64,000 bases of DNA from Streptomyces sp. SJL17-4 (lineage in GTDB: Bacteria; Actinomycetota; Actinomycetes; Streptomycetales; Streptomycetaceae): positions 2,790,001 to 2,854,000 of the forward strand of contig NZ_CP104578.1 in NCBI RefSeq assembly GCF_036826855.1, given 5' to 3'. Positions within the stretch are counted from its first letter, which is position 1; each line of letters opens with the position of its first letter. Below are positions 51,901-60,349 of this stretch, piece by piece. Both the position numbers and the translations under genes were made by a program. The notes beneath the pieces are model-generated. The model searched no databases and was not told the origin of the DNA. It worked only from the letters and a program-made list of their open reading frames with translations.

Positions 51901-53481
51901 CGCGAGACGGCCGCCGAGGCCGAACGGCTCACCGCCGAGGCGGTCGAGCTCATGGAGACCGCCGAGCAGGACGCCCGACGCCTCCGCACCGAGGCCGAAC
52001 AGGTCAAGGCCGACGGGGAGGCGCACGCGGAGGCGCTGCGGGCGGCCGCGGTCGCCGACGGCGAGCAGGTCCTCGACGAGGCACGCAAGGCAGCCGACAA
52101 GCGCCGCAGCGACGCCGCCGAACAGGCCGACGCCCTCCTCGCGGAGGCGACCTCGGAGGCCGAGCGGCTCACCCGCGAGACGGCCGCCGAGGCCGAACGG
52201 CTCACCGCCGAGGCGGTCGAGCTCATGGAGACCGCCGAGCAGGACGCCCGACGCCTCCGCACCGAGGCCGAACAGGTCAAGATCGACGGGGAGGCGCACG
52301 CGCAGGCCCTGCGGACCGCCGCCCTGGCCGACGGCGAGCAGGTCCTCGACGAGGCACGCAAGGCAGCCGACAAGCGCCGCAGCGACGCCGCCGAACAGGC
52401 CGACGCCCTCCTCGCGGAGGCCACTTCGGAGGCCGAGCGGCTCACCCGCGAGGCGACCGCCGAGGCCGAGCGGCTCACCCGTGAGGCCGGCGAACTCGCC
52501 GATTCCGTCACGGCGGAGGCGCGCGCGACGGCCGAGGCGACCGTGGGCTCCGCCCAGCAGGACGCCGAGCGGATCCGTAGCGAGTCGGAGCGGCTCAAGG
52601 CCGATGCCGAGGCGGCGGCCGAGCAGATGCGCTCGGAGGCCCGCGAGGAGGCGGACCGGACGCTCGACGAGGCGCGGGAGGCCGGTGCCCGGAAGCGTTC
52701 GGACGCGGCCGAGCAGGCCGACCAGCTCATCGGCAAGGCCCAGGAGGAGGCGCTGCGCGCCACCACCGAGGCCGAGTCGCAGGCCGACATGATGGTCGGC
52801 GCGGCCCGCAAGGAGGCCGAGCGGATCGTCGCCGAGGCGACCGTCGAGGGCAACTCGCTGGTGGAGAAGGCCCGTACGGACGCGGACGAACTCCTGGTCG
52901 GGGCACGCGGCGACGCGACGGCCGTAAGGGAGCGGGCCGAGGAGCTGCGGGGCCGGATCGAGGGCGAGATCGAGGAACTGCACGAGCGGGCGCGCCGCGA
53001 GAGCGCCGAGCAGATGAAGACGGCGGGCGAGCGGGTCGACAACCTGATGAAGGCCGCGACGGAACAGCGCGCCGAGGCCGACGAGAAGGCCAAGGAGCTG
53101 GTCTCCGAGGCGAGTTCGGAAGCGAGCAAGGTCCGTATCGCCGCGGTCCGCAAGGCCGAGGCGCTCCTCAAGGAGGCCGAGCAGAAGAAGGCCTCGCTCG
53201 TCGCCGAGGCCGAGGGCATCAAGGCCGAGGCCGAACGGGCTCTGGCGGAGGCGCGGGCCGAGGCCGAGAAGACGATCGAGGAAGGTCAGCGCGAACTGGA
53301 GGTGCTGGTGCGGCGCCGCAAGGACATCAATGCGGAGATCTCCCGTGTCCAGGACGTGCTGGAGGCGTTGGAGTCTTTCGAGACTCCGTCCGCCGGCCCG
53401 AAGTCCGCCGGGGCAGTGGGTGCCAAGGCGGGCGCTTCAGCGGGGTCCACTCGTTCGAGTGGCAAGTCCCAGGACGGGTAG
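48991..53481 (+). CDS. scy: Scy, polarity coiled-coil scaffold
   Basis: About 1496 aa, almost entirely Ala/Glu/Arg-rich coiled coil (AEAERLRTEA-type repeats), with a conserved N-terminus RGYERQESHRAEDDHLARFE and DLGYQVEVLRAKLHEARRTI. It organises the tip polarisome with DivIVA and FilP (established in S. coelicolor). GTG 48991 is used because the conserved N-terminus begins there; ATG 48979 is an alternative. From memory S. coelicolor Scy is about 1326 aa, so this one is longer, partly from a 91-residue tandem repeat. The long reverse-strand reading frames here are codon-bias artefacts. Confidence 0.93.
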   Translation: MRGYERQESHRAEDDHLARFEAEMDRLKTEREKAVQHAEDLGYQVEVLRAKLHEARRTIASRPAYDSADIGYQAEQLLRNAQAQAEQLRQDAERELRDARAQTQRILQEHAEHQSRLQAELHNEAVQRRQQLDQELNERRQTVEAHVNENVAWAEQLRARTESQARRLLEESRAEAEQALAAARAEATRLAEETSRRVGAEAEAARAEAEAILLRARKDAERLLGAASSQAQEATSHAEQLRSTTTAETDQARRQATELSRAAEQRMQEAEERLRVARAEAEKALAEAKDAAAKQLATAESVNEQRTRTAKTEIARLVGEATKDAEALKAEAAEKLREATAEAEKLVAEASEKARTVAAEDSAAALAKAARNAEEILTKASADARETTRKASEEAERIRRETEAEIDRLRSQAEEQADELLGSAKDDTKEYRAKTVELQEEARRLRGEAEQLRAEAIAEGERIRGEARREAVQQIEEAASSAEELLTKARTDADELRTKAGAESERVKSEAMERAQTLRTQAEETLERTRAEAERLRVEAEEQAEAVKAAAEEAAAGLRADAERAAEARRAEAAEELTRLHTDAEAKVAAAGEELTDARAEGELIRREAAEETERLRTEAAERIRTLQEQAEQEAERLRAEAASDASTTRTEAETAAGRLRTEAAEEAERLRSEAQETADRVRAEAAAAAERVATEAAEALAAAQEEAVRRRREADETLESARSEAGREREHAREQSEELLAAARKRVEDAQVEAQRLVEEADARATEMVTTASRAAQEVRDSVAGLREQAEEEIAGLRSAAEHAAERTRSEAQEEADRVRADAYEERERASEDAARTRTRAQEETDAAKALAERTVSDAIAESEKLRSDTAEYAQRVRTEVTDSLAASEQDAARTRADAREDANRIRSEAAERAESVVGEARTEADRIAAEAEQILDEARQAADKRRSDAAEQADALLAEATSEAERLTRETAAEAERLTAEAVELMETAEQDARRLRTEAEQVKADGEAHAEALRAAAVADGEQVLDEARKAADKRRSDAAEQADALLAEATSEAERLTRETAAEAERLTAEAVELMETAEQDARRLRTEAEQVKIDGEAHAQALRTAALADGEQVLDEARKAADKRRSDAAEQADALLAEATSEAERLTREATAEAERLTREAGELADSVTAEARATAEATVGSAQQDAERIRSESERLKADAEAAAEQMRSEAREEADRTLDEAREAGARKRSDAAEQADQLIGKAQEEALRATTEAESQADMMVGAARKEAERIVAEATVEGNSLVEKARTDADELLVGARGDATAVRERAEELRGRIEGEIEELHERARRESAEQMKTAGERVDNLMKAATEQRAEADEKAKELVSEASSEASKVRIAAVRKAEALLKEAEQKKASLVAEAEGIKAEAERALAEARAEAEKTIEEGQRELEVLVRRRKDINAEISRVQDVLEALESFETPSAGPKSAGAVGAKAGASAGSTRSSGKSQDG
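51781..52460. repeat. 273-bp tandem repeat inside scy
   Basis: Units start at 51781, 52054 and 52327. The first two are full-length and highly similar, and the third matches for about 130 bp. Each encodes 91 residues (13 heptads). Confidence 0.93.
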
Positions 53482-53595
53482 CCACTCAAAAGGCTGGACA
53501 TTCTCCAGATCAAACGGGCATACGCTCGATGACACGCCGCTTCGGCCCCTAGGATTCCCTCTAACACCTCACCGGTCTCATTCGACAGGAAACCC

Positions 53596-54531
53596 ATGAG
53601 CGACACATCCTCCCCCTTCGGCTTCGAGCTCGTGCGGCGCGGTTACGACCGCGGTCAGGTGGACGACCGCATTACCAAGCTCGTGTCCGACCGCGACAGT
53701 GCGCTGTCCCGCATCACCTCCCTGGAGAAGCGCATCGAGGAACTCCACCTCGAGACGCAGAACGCCCAGGCGCAGGTCACCGACGCCGAGCCGTCGTACG
53801 CGGGGCTCGGCGCCCGGGTCGAGAAGATCCTCCGGCTTGCCGAGGAGGAGGCGAAGGACCTGCGTGAGGAGGCCCGTCGCGCCGCCGAACAGCACCGCGA
53901 GCTGGCCGAGTCGGCCGCCCAGCAGGTGCGCAACGACGCGGAGTCCTTCGCGGCCGAGCGCAAGTCGAAGGCCGAGGACGAGGGCGTCCGCATCGTCGAG
54001 AAGGCGCAGGGCGAGGCCAACACGCTGCGCGCCGAGGCGCAGAAGGACGCGCAGTCGAAGCGCGAGGAGGCGGACGCCCTCTTCGAGGAGACCCGCGCCA
54101 AGGCCGCCCAGGCCGCCGCGGACTTCGAGACCAACCTGGCCAAGCGCCGCGAGCAGTCGGAGCGCGACCTGGCCTCGCGTCAGGCCAAGGCCGAGAAGCG
54201 CCTCGCGGAGATCGAGCACCGCGCCGAGCAGCTCCGTCTGGAGGCCGAGAAGCTGCGTACGGACGCGGAGCGCCGGGCCCGTCAGACGGTGGAGACCGCG
54301 CAGCGCCAGGCCGAGGACATCGTGGCCGACGCGAACGCCAAGGCCGACCGGATCCGCAGCGAATCGGAGCGCGAGCTCGCGGCGCTGACGAACCGCCGGG
54401 ACTCGATCAACGCGCAGCTGACCAACGTCCGCGAGATGCTGGCGACGCTGACCGGTGCCGCGGTGGCGGCGGCCGGCTCCCCGATCGACGACGAGCGCCC
54501 GGCCGGCGTCCCGGCCCAGCAGTCCCGCTGA
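53596..54531 (+). CDS. filP: FilP, intermediate-filament-like coiled-coil protein
   Basis: A 311-aa cytoskeletal protein. The short N-terminal DivIVA-like motif FGFELVRRGYDRGQVDDRIT is followed by continuous coiled coil (about 25-280) rich in EEARRAAEQ-type heptads and a short Gly/Pro tail. It gives hyphae mechanical strength and interacts with DivIVA and Scy (established). ATG 53596 has AGGA 6 nt upstream. It lies 114 bp behind scy and is followed by an intrinsic terminator. Confidence 0.96.
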   Translation: MSDTSSPFGFELVRRGYDRGQVDDRITKLVSDRDSALSRITSLEKRIEELHLETQNAQAQVTDAEPSYAGLGARVEKILRLAEEEAKDLREEARRAAEQHRELAESAAQQVRNDAESFAAERKSKAEDEGVRIVEKAQGEANTLRAEAQKDAQSKREEADALFEETRAKAAQAAADFETNLAKRREQSERDLASRQAKAEKRLAEIEHRAEQLRLEAEKLRTDAERRARQTVETAQRQAEDIVADANAKADRIRSESERELAALTNRRDSINAQLTNVREMLATLTGAAVAAAGSPIDDERPAGVPAQQSR

Positions 54532-54630
54532 CGCCCGCCCGCCCCGCGTACGGCCGCCCCCCGTACGGCCGTCCGTGGAGTGGCCGTCGATCTGACGCAC
54601 TGCCGGTAACGAGTTCGTAGCGTTCCCCAG

Positions 54631-54664
54631 AACCCCCTGTCATTCCGGTGGCGGGGGGTTTTGC
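54631..54664 (+). terminator. Intrinsic terminator after filP
   Basis: AACCCCC and GGGGGTT arms with a 15-nt loop, followed by TTTT, 100 nt past the stop and just before the next promoter. Confidence 0.75.
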
Positions 54665-54671
54665 GCACCCT

Positions 54672-54677
54672 TAGGTT
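54672..54677 (+). promoter_or_regulatory. -10 box of leaderless ABC transporter gene
   Basis: TAGGTT lies 7 nt before ATG 54685 with no ribosome binding site. Confidence 0.45.
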
Positions 54678-54684
54678 GGGACGC

Positions 54685-55653
54685 ATGATCGAGCTTGAGG
54701 GCCTGACCAAGCGATACGGGGCGAAGACCGCGGTCGACCATCTCTCCTTCCAGGTACGTCCTGGGGTGATCACGGGCTTCCTCGGGCCCAACGGGGCGGG
54801 CAAGTCCACGACGATGCGGATGATGCTGGACCTGGACAACCCGACGAGCGGGACGGTCCGGATCGACGGCAAGCACTACCGCGAGCTCCAGGAGCCGCTG
54901 AAGTACATCGGGGCGCTGCTCGACGCCAAGGCCATGAACGGCGGCCGCTCCGCGTACAACAACCTGCTGTGCCTCGCGCAGTCGAACCGCATCCCGGAGC
55001 GCCGGGTGGGCGAGGTGCTGGACCTGGTGGGTCTGACGCCGGTCGCGCGGAAGAAGTCGAAAGGTTTCTCCCTCGGTATGGGGCAGCGGCTCGGCATCGC
55101 GTCGGCGCTGCTCGGCGATCCCGAGATCCTGATGTTCGACGAACCCGTCAATGGTCTGGACCCCGAGGGAATTCACTGGATCCGCAATCTGATGAAGGCG
55201 TTGGCGGCCGAAGGCCGGACGATCTTCGTTTCCAGCCATCTGATGAGTGAAATGGCCCTGACAGCCGATCATCTGATCGTGATCGGACAGGGAAAGCTGC
55301 TGGCCGACACGTCGATGGCGGATTTCATCCAGGAGAATTCCCGGAGTTACGTACGGCTGCGTTCTCCGCAGCAGGAGCGGCTCCGGGACCTCTTGCACAC
55401 GCACGGGTTCATCGCGGTCGAGGCGGGCAACGGCACCCTGGAGGTGGACGGGGCGACGACCGAGAAGCTGGGTGAACTCGCCGCCGAGAACGGTCTCGTG
55501 CTGCACGAGCTGAGCTCCCAGCGCGCCTCCCTCGAAGAGGCCTTCATGCAGATGACGGCAGGTGCGGTGGAGTACCACGCGCACGGCACCGATGTACACG
55601 GTGGCGCCCCGGCGCCCGGCCCCCAGTGGGGCACGACCTCCCAGGGAGCCTGA
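54685..55653 (+). CDS. ABC transporter ATP-binding protein 1
   Basis: A 322-aa ATPase of the DrrA/ABC-2 type. Walker A is GPNGAGKST, the signature segment reads SLGMGQRLGIA (a common variant in this family), and Walker B is ILMFDEPVNGLDPEG. The H-loop is in VSSHLMSEM. The C-terminal 80 residues form the usual extra domain. It is followed 3 bp later by its permease. It shares high similarity with the second ATPase at 56702, so the two transporters arose by duplication. The substrate is unknown. Confidence 0.94.
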   Translation: MIELEGLTKRYGAKTAVDHLSFQVRPGVITGFLGPNGAGKSTTMRMMLDLDNPTSGTVRIDGKHYRELQEPLKYIGALLDAKAMNGGRSAYNNLLCLAQSNRIPERRVGEVLDLVGLTPVARKKSKGFSLGMGQRLGIASALLGDPEILMFDEPVNGLDPEGIHWIRNLMKALAAEGRTIFVSSHLMSEMALTADHLIVIGQGKLLADTSMADFIQENSRSYVRLRSPQQERLRDLLHTHGFIAVEAGNGTLEVDGATTEKLGELAAENGLVLHELSSQRASLEEAFMQMTAGAVEYHAHGTDVHGGAPAPGPQWGTTSQGA

Positions 55654-55656
55654 ACG

Positions 55657-56436
55657 ATGGCAGCGGTAACCGCGGTCCTGCAGTCCGAGTGGACCAAGAT
55701 CCGGACGGTGTCGTCGACCGTCTGGACGCTGGCGAGCGCCCTCATCGTCACGGTGGCGATCGGCGCGGCGCTGTCCGCCGTGTTCAACTCCACCTTCGAC
55801 GACCTCAGCGAGGTCGAGCGGCTCACCTTCGACCCGACCCTGGTGAGCTTCTTCGGGATGACCCTGGGGCAGCTGGCGATGGTGGTCTTCGGTGTCCTGG
55901 TGGTGGGGACCGAGTACTCCTCGGGCATGATCCGCACCTCGCTGGCGGCCGTGCCGCAGCGGGCGACCTTCCTCTTCGCGAAGGTCACGGTGGCGGGCGG
56001 GCTCGCGTTCGCCGTGGGTCTCGCGACGAGCTTCCTCTCCTTCTTCCTGGGGCAGGCACTGCTCGGCGAGCACCGGGCCTCGATCGGTGACGACAACGTG
56101 CTGCGGGCGGTCATCGGCGGCGGGCTCTACATGGGTCTGATCGCGCTGTTCTCCATGGGCGTGGCGGCGATGCTGCGCTCGTCGATGCTCTCGCTCGGCA
56201 TCCTGATGCCGTTCTTCTTCCTGGTCTCGCAGATCCTGGCGGCCGTGCCGAAGGCCAAGGAGGTGGCCCGCTACTTCCCCGACCAGGCCGGCTCGAAGAT
56301 CATGCAGGTCGTCCCGGACGCCATGAACACGGAGGAGGCTCCGTACGGTCCGTGGGCCGGGCTCGGGATCATGGTGCTCTGGGTGGTGGCCGCGCTGGCC
56401 GGCGGTTATCTGGTGATGAAGAAGCGGGACGCCTGA
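55657..56436 (+). CDS. ABC-2 type permease 1
   Basis: A 259-aa membrane subunit with six predicted TM helices: VWTLASALIVTVAIGAALSA, LGQLAMVVFGVLVVGTEYSS, GGLAFAVGLATSFLSFFLGQ, GLYMGLIALFSMGVAAMLRS, LGILMPFFFLVSQILAAVP and LGIMVLWVVAALAGGYLVM. The N-terminal SEWTKIRTVSSTVWTL and the EYSSGMIRTSLAAVPQR loop match the second permease at 57853. Its stop lies inside the first of three 33-bp repeats. Confidence 0.93.
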   Translation: MAAVTAVLQSEWTKIRTVSSTVWTLASALIVTVAIGAALSAVFNSTFDDLSEVERLTFDPTLVSFFGMTLGQLAMVVFGVLVVGTEYSSGMIRTSLAAVPQRATFLFAKVTVAGGLAFAVGLATSFLSFFLGQALLGEHRASIGDDNVLRAVIGGGLYMGLIALFSMGVAAMLRSSMLSLGILMPFFFLVSQILAAVPKAKEVARYFPDQAGSKIMQVVPDAMNTEEAPYGPWAGLGIMVLWVVAALAGGYLVMKKRDA

Positions 56437-56529
56437 GCCCGGACGGGCCCAGGGCCTGACCACGCCTGAGCCCGTCCGGGCCCAGGGCCTGACCGCGCCT
56501 GAGCCCGGACGGGCCCATGGCCTGACCCA
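56431..56529. repeat. Three tandem 33-bp repeats
   Basis: Units begin at 56431, 56464 and 56497 (GCCTGAGCCCG...). The first overlaps the permease stop. Each contains a GCCCG-NN-CGGGC mini-hairpin. They fill the first part of the 265-bp gap before the second ABC operon; the rest shows no gene. Confidence 0.88.
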
Positions 56530-56701
56530 GAGGCAGGCCCTAGGGGGAACCCTGACCTTCCCCCGGAGACTGCCCGGAGGTCGTCTCCGCTTCGCCGGAA
56601 CCGTCAATGGCTGGATAAGCTCCTAGCTCATACGGGGGGCTCCGGCCGACGGCCGCCACGCCCCGACCATGGTGCGACCGACCTGTCGATGGGGCTGGAG
56701 A

Positions 56702-57856
56702 ATGATCGAGGCAGTCGGCCTGACGAAGCGCTACGGCGCCAAGACGGCCGTGTACAACCTTTCCTTCCAGGTGAGGCCCGGTGTCGTCACCGGGTTCCTG
56801 GGGCCCAACGGGTCCGGCAAGTCGACCACGATGCGCATGATCCTGGGTCTCGACCAGCCGTCCGCGGGCCATGTCACGATCGGCGGCCACCCCTTCCGGC
56901 AGCTGCCGAACGCGCCCCGCCAGGTCGGCGCGCTCCTCGACGCGAAGGCCGTGCACGGCGGGCGGAGCGCGCGCAGCCATCTGCTGTCGCTCGCGCAGCT
57001 CGCCGGCATCCCGGCGCAGCGCGTCGACGAGGTCCTCGGGGTCGTCGGCCTCCAGGACGTGGCCAAGCGGCGTTCCAAGGGCTTCTCGCTCGGCATGGGC
57101 CAGCGGCTCGGCATCGCGGCGGCGCTCCTGGGCGACCCGCAGGTGCTGCTCTTCGACGAGCCGGTGAACGGCCTGGACCCGGAGGGCATCCTCTGGGTCC
57201 GCAACCTGATGAAGAAGCTGGCCGCCGAGGGGCGGACGGTCTTCGTCTCCAGCCACCTCATGAGCGAGATGGCCCTCACCGCCGATCATCTGATCGTGAT
57301 CGGCCGCGGGCAGCTGCTCGCGGACATGAGCGTCAAGGACTTCATCTCGGCGAACTCCGCCGACTTCGCCCGGGTGCGGACGCCGCACACGGAGCCGGGG
57401 CAGCGGGAGAAGCTGACGGCGGCCCTGATGGAGGCCGGCGGCCAGGTGATGTCGGAGCCGGACGGCGCGCTGCGGGTGACGGGCCTGCCGCTGCCGCGGA
57501 TCAGCGACCTCGCGCACGACGCGGACGTACGGCTCTGGGAGCTGTCCCCGCACCAGGCGTCCCTGGAGGAGGCGTACATGCGCCTGACGCAGGGCGCCGT
57601 GGACTACCGCTCCACCGACGACCGGCTCGCGCACCTCCAGCCGCCGCTGCAGCCCGGCCACCAGGGGTACGGCATGCCGCCGCAGCCGGTGGTGCAGGAC
57701 GTGCCGCAGCAGGGCTGGTACGCCCCGCCGCCGCCCGGACAGAACCCGTACGCCGGGGCTCCCGGCCAGCAGCCCGCGCCGGGTCCGTACGCCCCTCCGG
57801 CCGCCCAGCGGCCGGCCGCCCCCCAGCCGAGCGACACCACCAAGGACGCCCGATGA
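56702..57856 (+). CDS. ABC transporter ATP-binding protein 2
   Basis: A 384-aa paralog of the ATPase at 54685. Walker A is GPNGSGKST, signature SLGMGQRLGIA, Walker B VLLFDEPVNGLDPEG, H-loop VSSHLMSEM. It has a Pro/Gln/Gly-rich C-terminal tail of about 65 residues (PPLQPGHQGYGMPPQPVVQD) that the first copy lacks. ATG 56702 has GGGG 7 nt upstream. Its stop overlaps the permease ATG (ATGA). Confidence 0.94.
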   Translation: MIEAVGLTKRYGAKTAVYNLSFQVRPGVVTGFLGPNGSGKSTTMRMILGLDQPSAGHVTIGGHPFRQLPNAPRQVGALLDAKAVHGGRSARSHLLSLAQLAGIPAQRVDEVLGVVGLQDVAKRRSKGFSLGMGQRLGIAAALLGDPQVLLFDEPVNGLDPEGILWVRNLMKKLAAEGRTVFVSSHLMSEMALTADHLIVIGRGQLLADMSVKDFISANSADFARVRTPHTEPGQREKLTAALMEAGGQVMSEPDGALRVTGLPLPRISDLAHDADVRLWELSPHQASLEEAYMRLTQGAVDYRSTDDRLAHLQPPLQPGHQGYGMPPQPVVQDVPQQGWYAPPPPGQNPYAGAPGQQPAPGPYAPPAAQRPAAPQPSDTTKDAR

Positions 57857-58692
57857 CCGCCCCCGCCCAGCACCACGCTCCGGCGCCGCACTCCTACGTC
57901 TCCCCCATCCCGGTCCGCAGGGCGCACCTCGGTGACGCGCTCACCTCCGAGTGGACGAAGATCCGCTCGGTGCGTTCGACGCTGTGGACGCTCGGAGTCA
58001 TGGTCCTGCTGATGCTGGCCATCGGCCTGGGGGTGGCGGCGATCGCCGCCAACGCCGGCGAGCAGGGCCTGGGTGACGAGTCGGCGCTCGGCTTCGGCTT
58101 CTTCGGGATGCTGCCGGCCTCGATCTGTGTGATCACGCTCGGGGTGCTGACGATCGCCTCCGAGTACGGCACCGGCATGATCCGTACGACGCTGACGGCC
58201 TGCCCGAGCCGCGCCCGGGTGCTGACGGCGAAGGCGATCGTCTTCTTCCTGCTCGTCTTCACGGTGACCACCGTGGTCGCCGCGCTCGTGGGCGCGGTGC
58301 AGGTCGCCCTCGTGGACGCGGCGGACACGCCGACGACGAGCGAGTGGCTGCGGGCGACGGTCGGCGCGGGCGGCTACCTGGCCATGCTGGGACTGCTGTC
58401 CCTGGCGCTCGGCACGCTGATCCGGCACTCGGCCGGTGCGATCACGGTGATGATCGGTCTGCTGCTGCTGCCGCTGGTGGCGGCGCTGTTCATGTTCTCC
58501 GAGGCGCTGAGGTCCGTGCAGGAGTGGCTCCTGACGTACGCGATCCCCTCGCAGATGATCTCGCTGTACGCGGCGCAGCCGCCGTTCGGGGACAAGGGCC
58601 CGTCGGGGTGGGAGCCGCTGCTGATCATGACCGGGGTCGCCGGGATCGCGCTGGCCGGCGCGTACGCCCTGCTGAACAGCCGGGACGTGTAG
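57853..58692 (+). CDS. ABC-2 type permease 2
   Basis: A 279-aa membrane subunit with an N-terminal Pro/His-rich extension (TAPAQHHAPAPHSYVSPIPV) and six TM helices (LGVMVLLMLAIGLGVAAIAA, PASICVITLGVLTIASEYGT, IVFFLLVFTVTTVVAALVGA, AMLGLLSLALGTLIRHSAGA, VMIGLLLLPLVAALFMFSEA, LIMTGVAGIALAGAYALLN). SEWTKIRSVRSTLWTL mirrors permease 1. It is coupled to its ATPase by an ATGA overlap. Confidence 0.93.
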   Translation: MTAPAQHHAPAPHSYVSPIPVRRAHLGDALTSEWTKIRSVRSTLWTLGVMVLLMLAIGLGVAAIAANAGEQGLGDESALGFGFFGMLPASICVITLGVLTIASEYGTGMIRTTLTACPSRARVLTAKAIVFFLLVFTVTTVVAALVGAVQVALVDAADTPTTSEWLRATVGAGGYLAMLGLLSLALGTLIRHSAGAITVMIGLLLLPLVAALFMFSEALRSVQEWLLTYAIPSQMISLYAAQPPFGDKGPSGWEPLLIMTGVAGIALAGAYALLNSRDV

Positions 58693-58785
58693 GCCGGCCC
58701 CCGGCCCCCTCGGCCCGGCTTCCGGCCCGGCCCCCTGCCTGGCTTCCCGCCTGGCTTCCGGCCCGGCTCCTGCCTGGCTTCCGGC
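58693..58785. repeat. Degenerate CCTGGCTTCC/CGGCCCGG repeats
   Basis: The 93-bp gap between the converging permease and zinc-ribbon genes consists of short repeated units such as GGCTTCCGGCCCGG and CCTGCCTGGCTTCC. No distinct terminator stem is dominant. Confidence 0.5.
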
Positions 58786-59121
58786 TCAGTACTTCGGCGC
58801 GTTCCGGGACCGCTGCACCCTGCTGGTGCGGCGGTCCTTCGCGTTCCAGCAGGCCTTGTGCCAGTGCCGCCGGTCGTCCACTCCCCCGTACTCCGGCCAG
58901 GCGACCACGTGCGGGGCGCCGCCGGGGATCTCCTGGTCGCAACCGGGGCAGCGGTAGCGCTTGCCGGGCGCGCTCGCCCCGGCGACGAGGCGGACGTACC
59001 ACTCCTCGCCCTGCCAGGTCTCGGTGCGCTGCACGCCGCCGTACCGGTCGCCGTGGTCACCCTGCGGCTGCTCGGGCTTCTCGCCGCCTCGGGAACGGTT
59101 GTGGCGCGGGGACACGGGCAC
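58786..59121 (-). CDS. Small zinc-ribbon-like protein
   Basis: A 111-aa basic protein with CPGCDQEIPG in the centre and a second pair HWHKACW near the C-terminus, giving a possible Zn site (C-x2-C ... H-x3-C). The N-terminus is disordered and charged. Homologs in Streptomyces are often mislabelled ATP/GTP-binding; no P-loop is seen. It starts with GTG 59119-59121 or a second GTG two codons on. Function is unknown. Confidence 0.75.
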   Translation of the reverse strand: MPVSPRHNRSRGGEKPEQPQGDHGDRYGGVQRTETWQGEEWYVRLVAGASAPGKRYRCPGCDQEIPGGAPHVVAWPEYGGVDDRRHWHKACWNAKDRRTSRVQRSRNAPKY

Positions 59122-59314
59122 ACCTCACGGGGTCTGGGAACACGGACCGTTCTCTCAAGCCTACGGGCCGCGATGTGGTGCCCCGGGCCCCGTCCGCGAC
59201 GGCTTAGCCGAAAATCGCAAGAACTTCATGAACGGCCGTTGCCTTTGGCACGTGTCAGACGTTGGTGCCAGTGCGAGGGGAGTTACGCGTCGGCCGCAGA
59301 GGAGGCACAAGGCG

Positions 59315-60349
59315 ATGCGCGTGGGTACGTTCGTTCTGGCGGCTCAGTTCCCGGGCCAGGGACAGGGTGAGGCCCTGCACCGGGCGGTGCGGACCGCGGA
59401 GGTGGCCGAGGAGGCGGGCCTCGACTCGGTCTGGCTGGCCGAGCACCACTTCGTGCCGTACGGGGTCTGCCCCTCGGCCGTGACACTGGCCGCGCTGCTC
59501 CTGGGCCGCACACGACGGCTGCGGGTGGGCACGGCGGTGAGTGTGCTGCCGAACGTCCACCCGGTCGCCCTGGGCGAGCAGGCGGCGCTGCTGCACCTCA
59601 CCTCGGGGGGCAGGTTCACCCTGGGGGTGGGCCGGGGCGGCCCCTGGGTCGACCTGGAGGTGTTCGGCGCGGGCCTCGGCGCGTACGAGAAGGGCTTCCC
59701 CGAATCGCTGGACCTGCTGCTGCGGTGGCTCTCCGAGCCCCGTGTGGGCGCCGAGGGAGAACGATTCGCCTTCCGCGAGGTACCGGTGGTGCCCCGCGCC
59801 GACGAGCTGATCGGCGGCGACCCGGCCCCCGAGGTCGTGGTGGCCTGCACGTCGCCGAGGAGCGTACGGCTGGCCGCCGAGCGCGGGCTGCCGATGCTGC
59901 TCGGGATGCACTGCGGGGACGAGGAGAAGGCCGAGATGGTCACGGCCTGGGCGCGCTGCGCGCGGGAGGCCGGGCGGGACCCGGACGAGATCGCGCGGAT
60001 CGGAGCCCAGCACGTCTCGGCGGGCGTGGCCCAGCTCGCGGACCGGGGCGCGGACGCGGCCGAGGCGCTGGTGAAGGCGATGCCGGGCTGGCTGAAGCAG
60101 GGCCTCGACGCGCATGTGACGGTCGACGGCCGGCACCGGGCGATGCGGGACCCCGTGGCGTACACGGAGCTGCTGTGCGGGCTGCACCCGGTGGGCACGC
60201 CCCGGCGCGCGGCGGACCGGCTGGCGGCGACGGCGGAGCGCACGGGCATCACCCGCTTCGCCCTGCTCGCCGAGGGCACGGGCGACCTGGCGTCGACCGA
60301 GGAGAACGTGCGACGGCTCGGCGCCGACGTCCTGCCGCTGCTCGTCTGA
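59315..60349 (+). CDS. LLM-class (luciferase-like) flavin monooxygenase
   Basis: A 344-aa TIM-barrel flavin-dependent enzyme. It begins RVGTFVLAAQFPGQGQGEAL, then EEAGLDSVWLAEHHFVPYGV (the AEHHF motif), RRLRVGTAVSVLPNVHPVAL and GRFTLGVGRGG. ATG 59315 follows GGAGG and AAGG. Substrate and flavin reductase partner are not indicated. The 193-bp gap upstream (59122-59314) shows no other gene. Confidence 0.92.
   Translation: MRVGTFVLAAQFPGQGQGEALHRAVRTAEVAEEAGLDSVWLAEHHFVPYGVCPSAVTLAALLLGRTRRLRVGTAVSVLPNVHPVALGEQAALLHLTSGGRFTLGVGRGGPWVDLEVFGAGLGAYEKGFPESLDLLLRWLSEPRVGAEGERFAFREVPVVPRADELIGGDPAPEVVVACTSPRSVRLAAERGLPMLLGMHCGDEEKAEMVTAWARCAREAGRDPDEIARIGAQHVSAGVAQLADRGADAAEALVKAMPGWLKQGLDAHVTVDGRHRAMRDPVAYTELLCGLHPVGTPRRAADRLAATAERTGITRFALLAEGTGDLASTEENVRRLGADVLPLLV

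Noticed and set aside
48763..52983. Long minus-strand open frame (about 1400 codons) opposite scy
   Set aside because: It is a mirror of the GC-rich, Glu/Ala/Arg codon pattern of scy, encodes a Leu/Gly/Arg-rich product without domains, and has no start signals.
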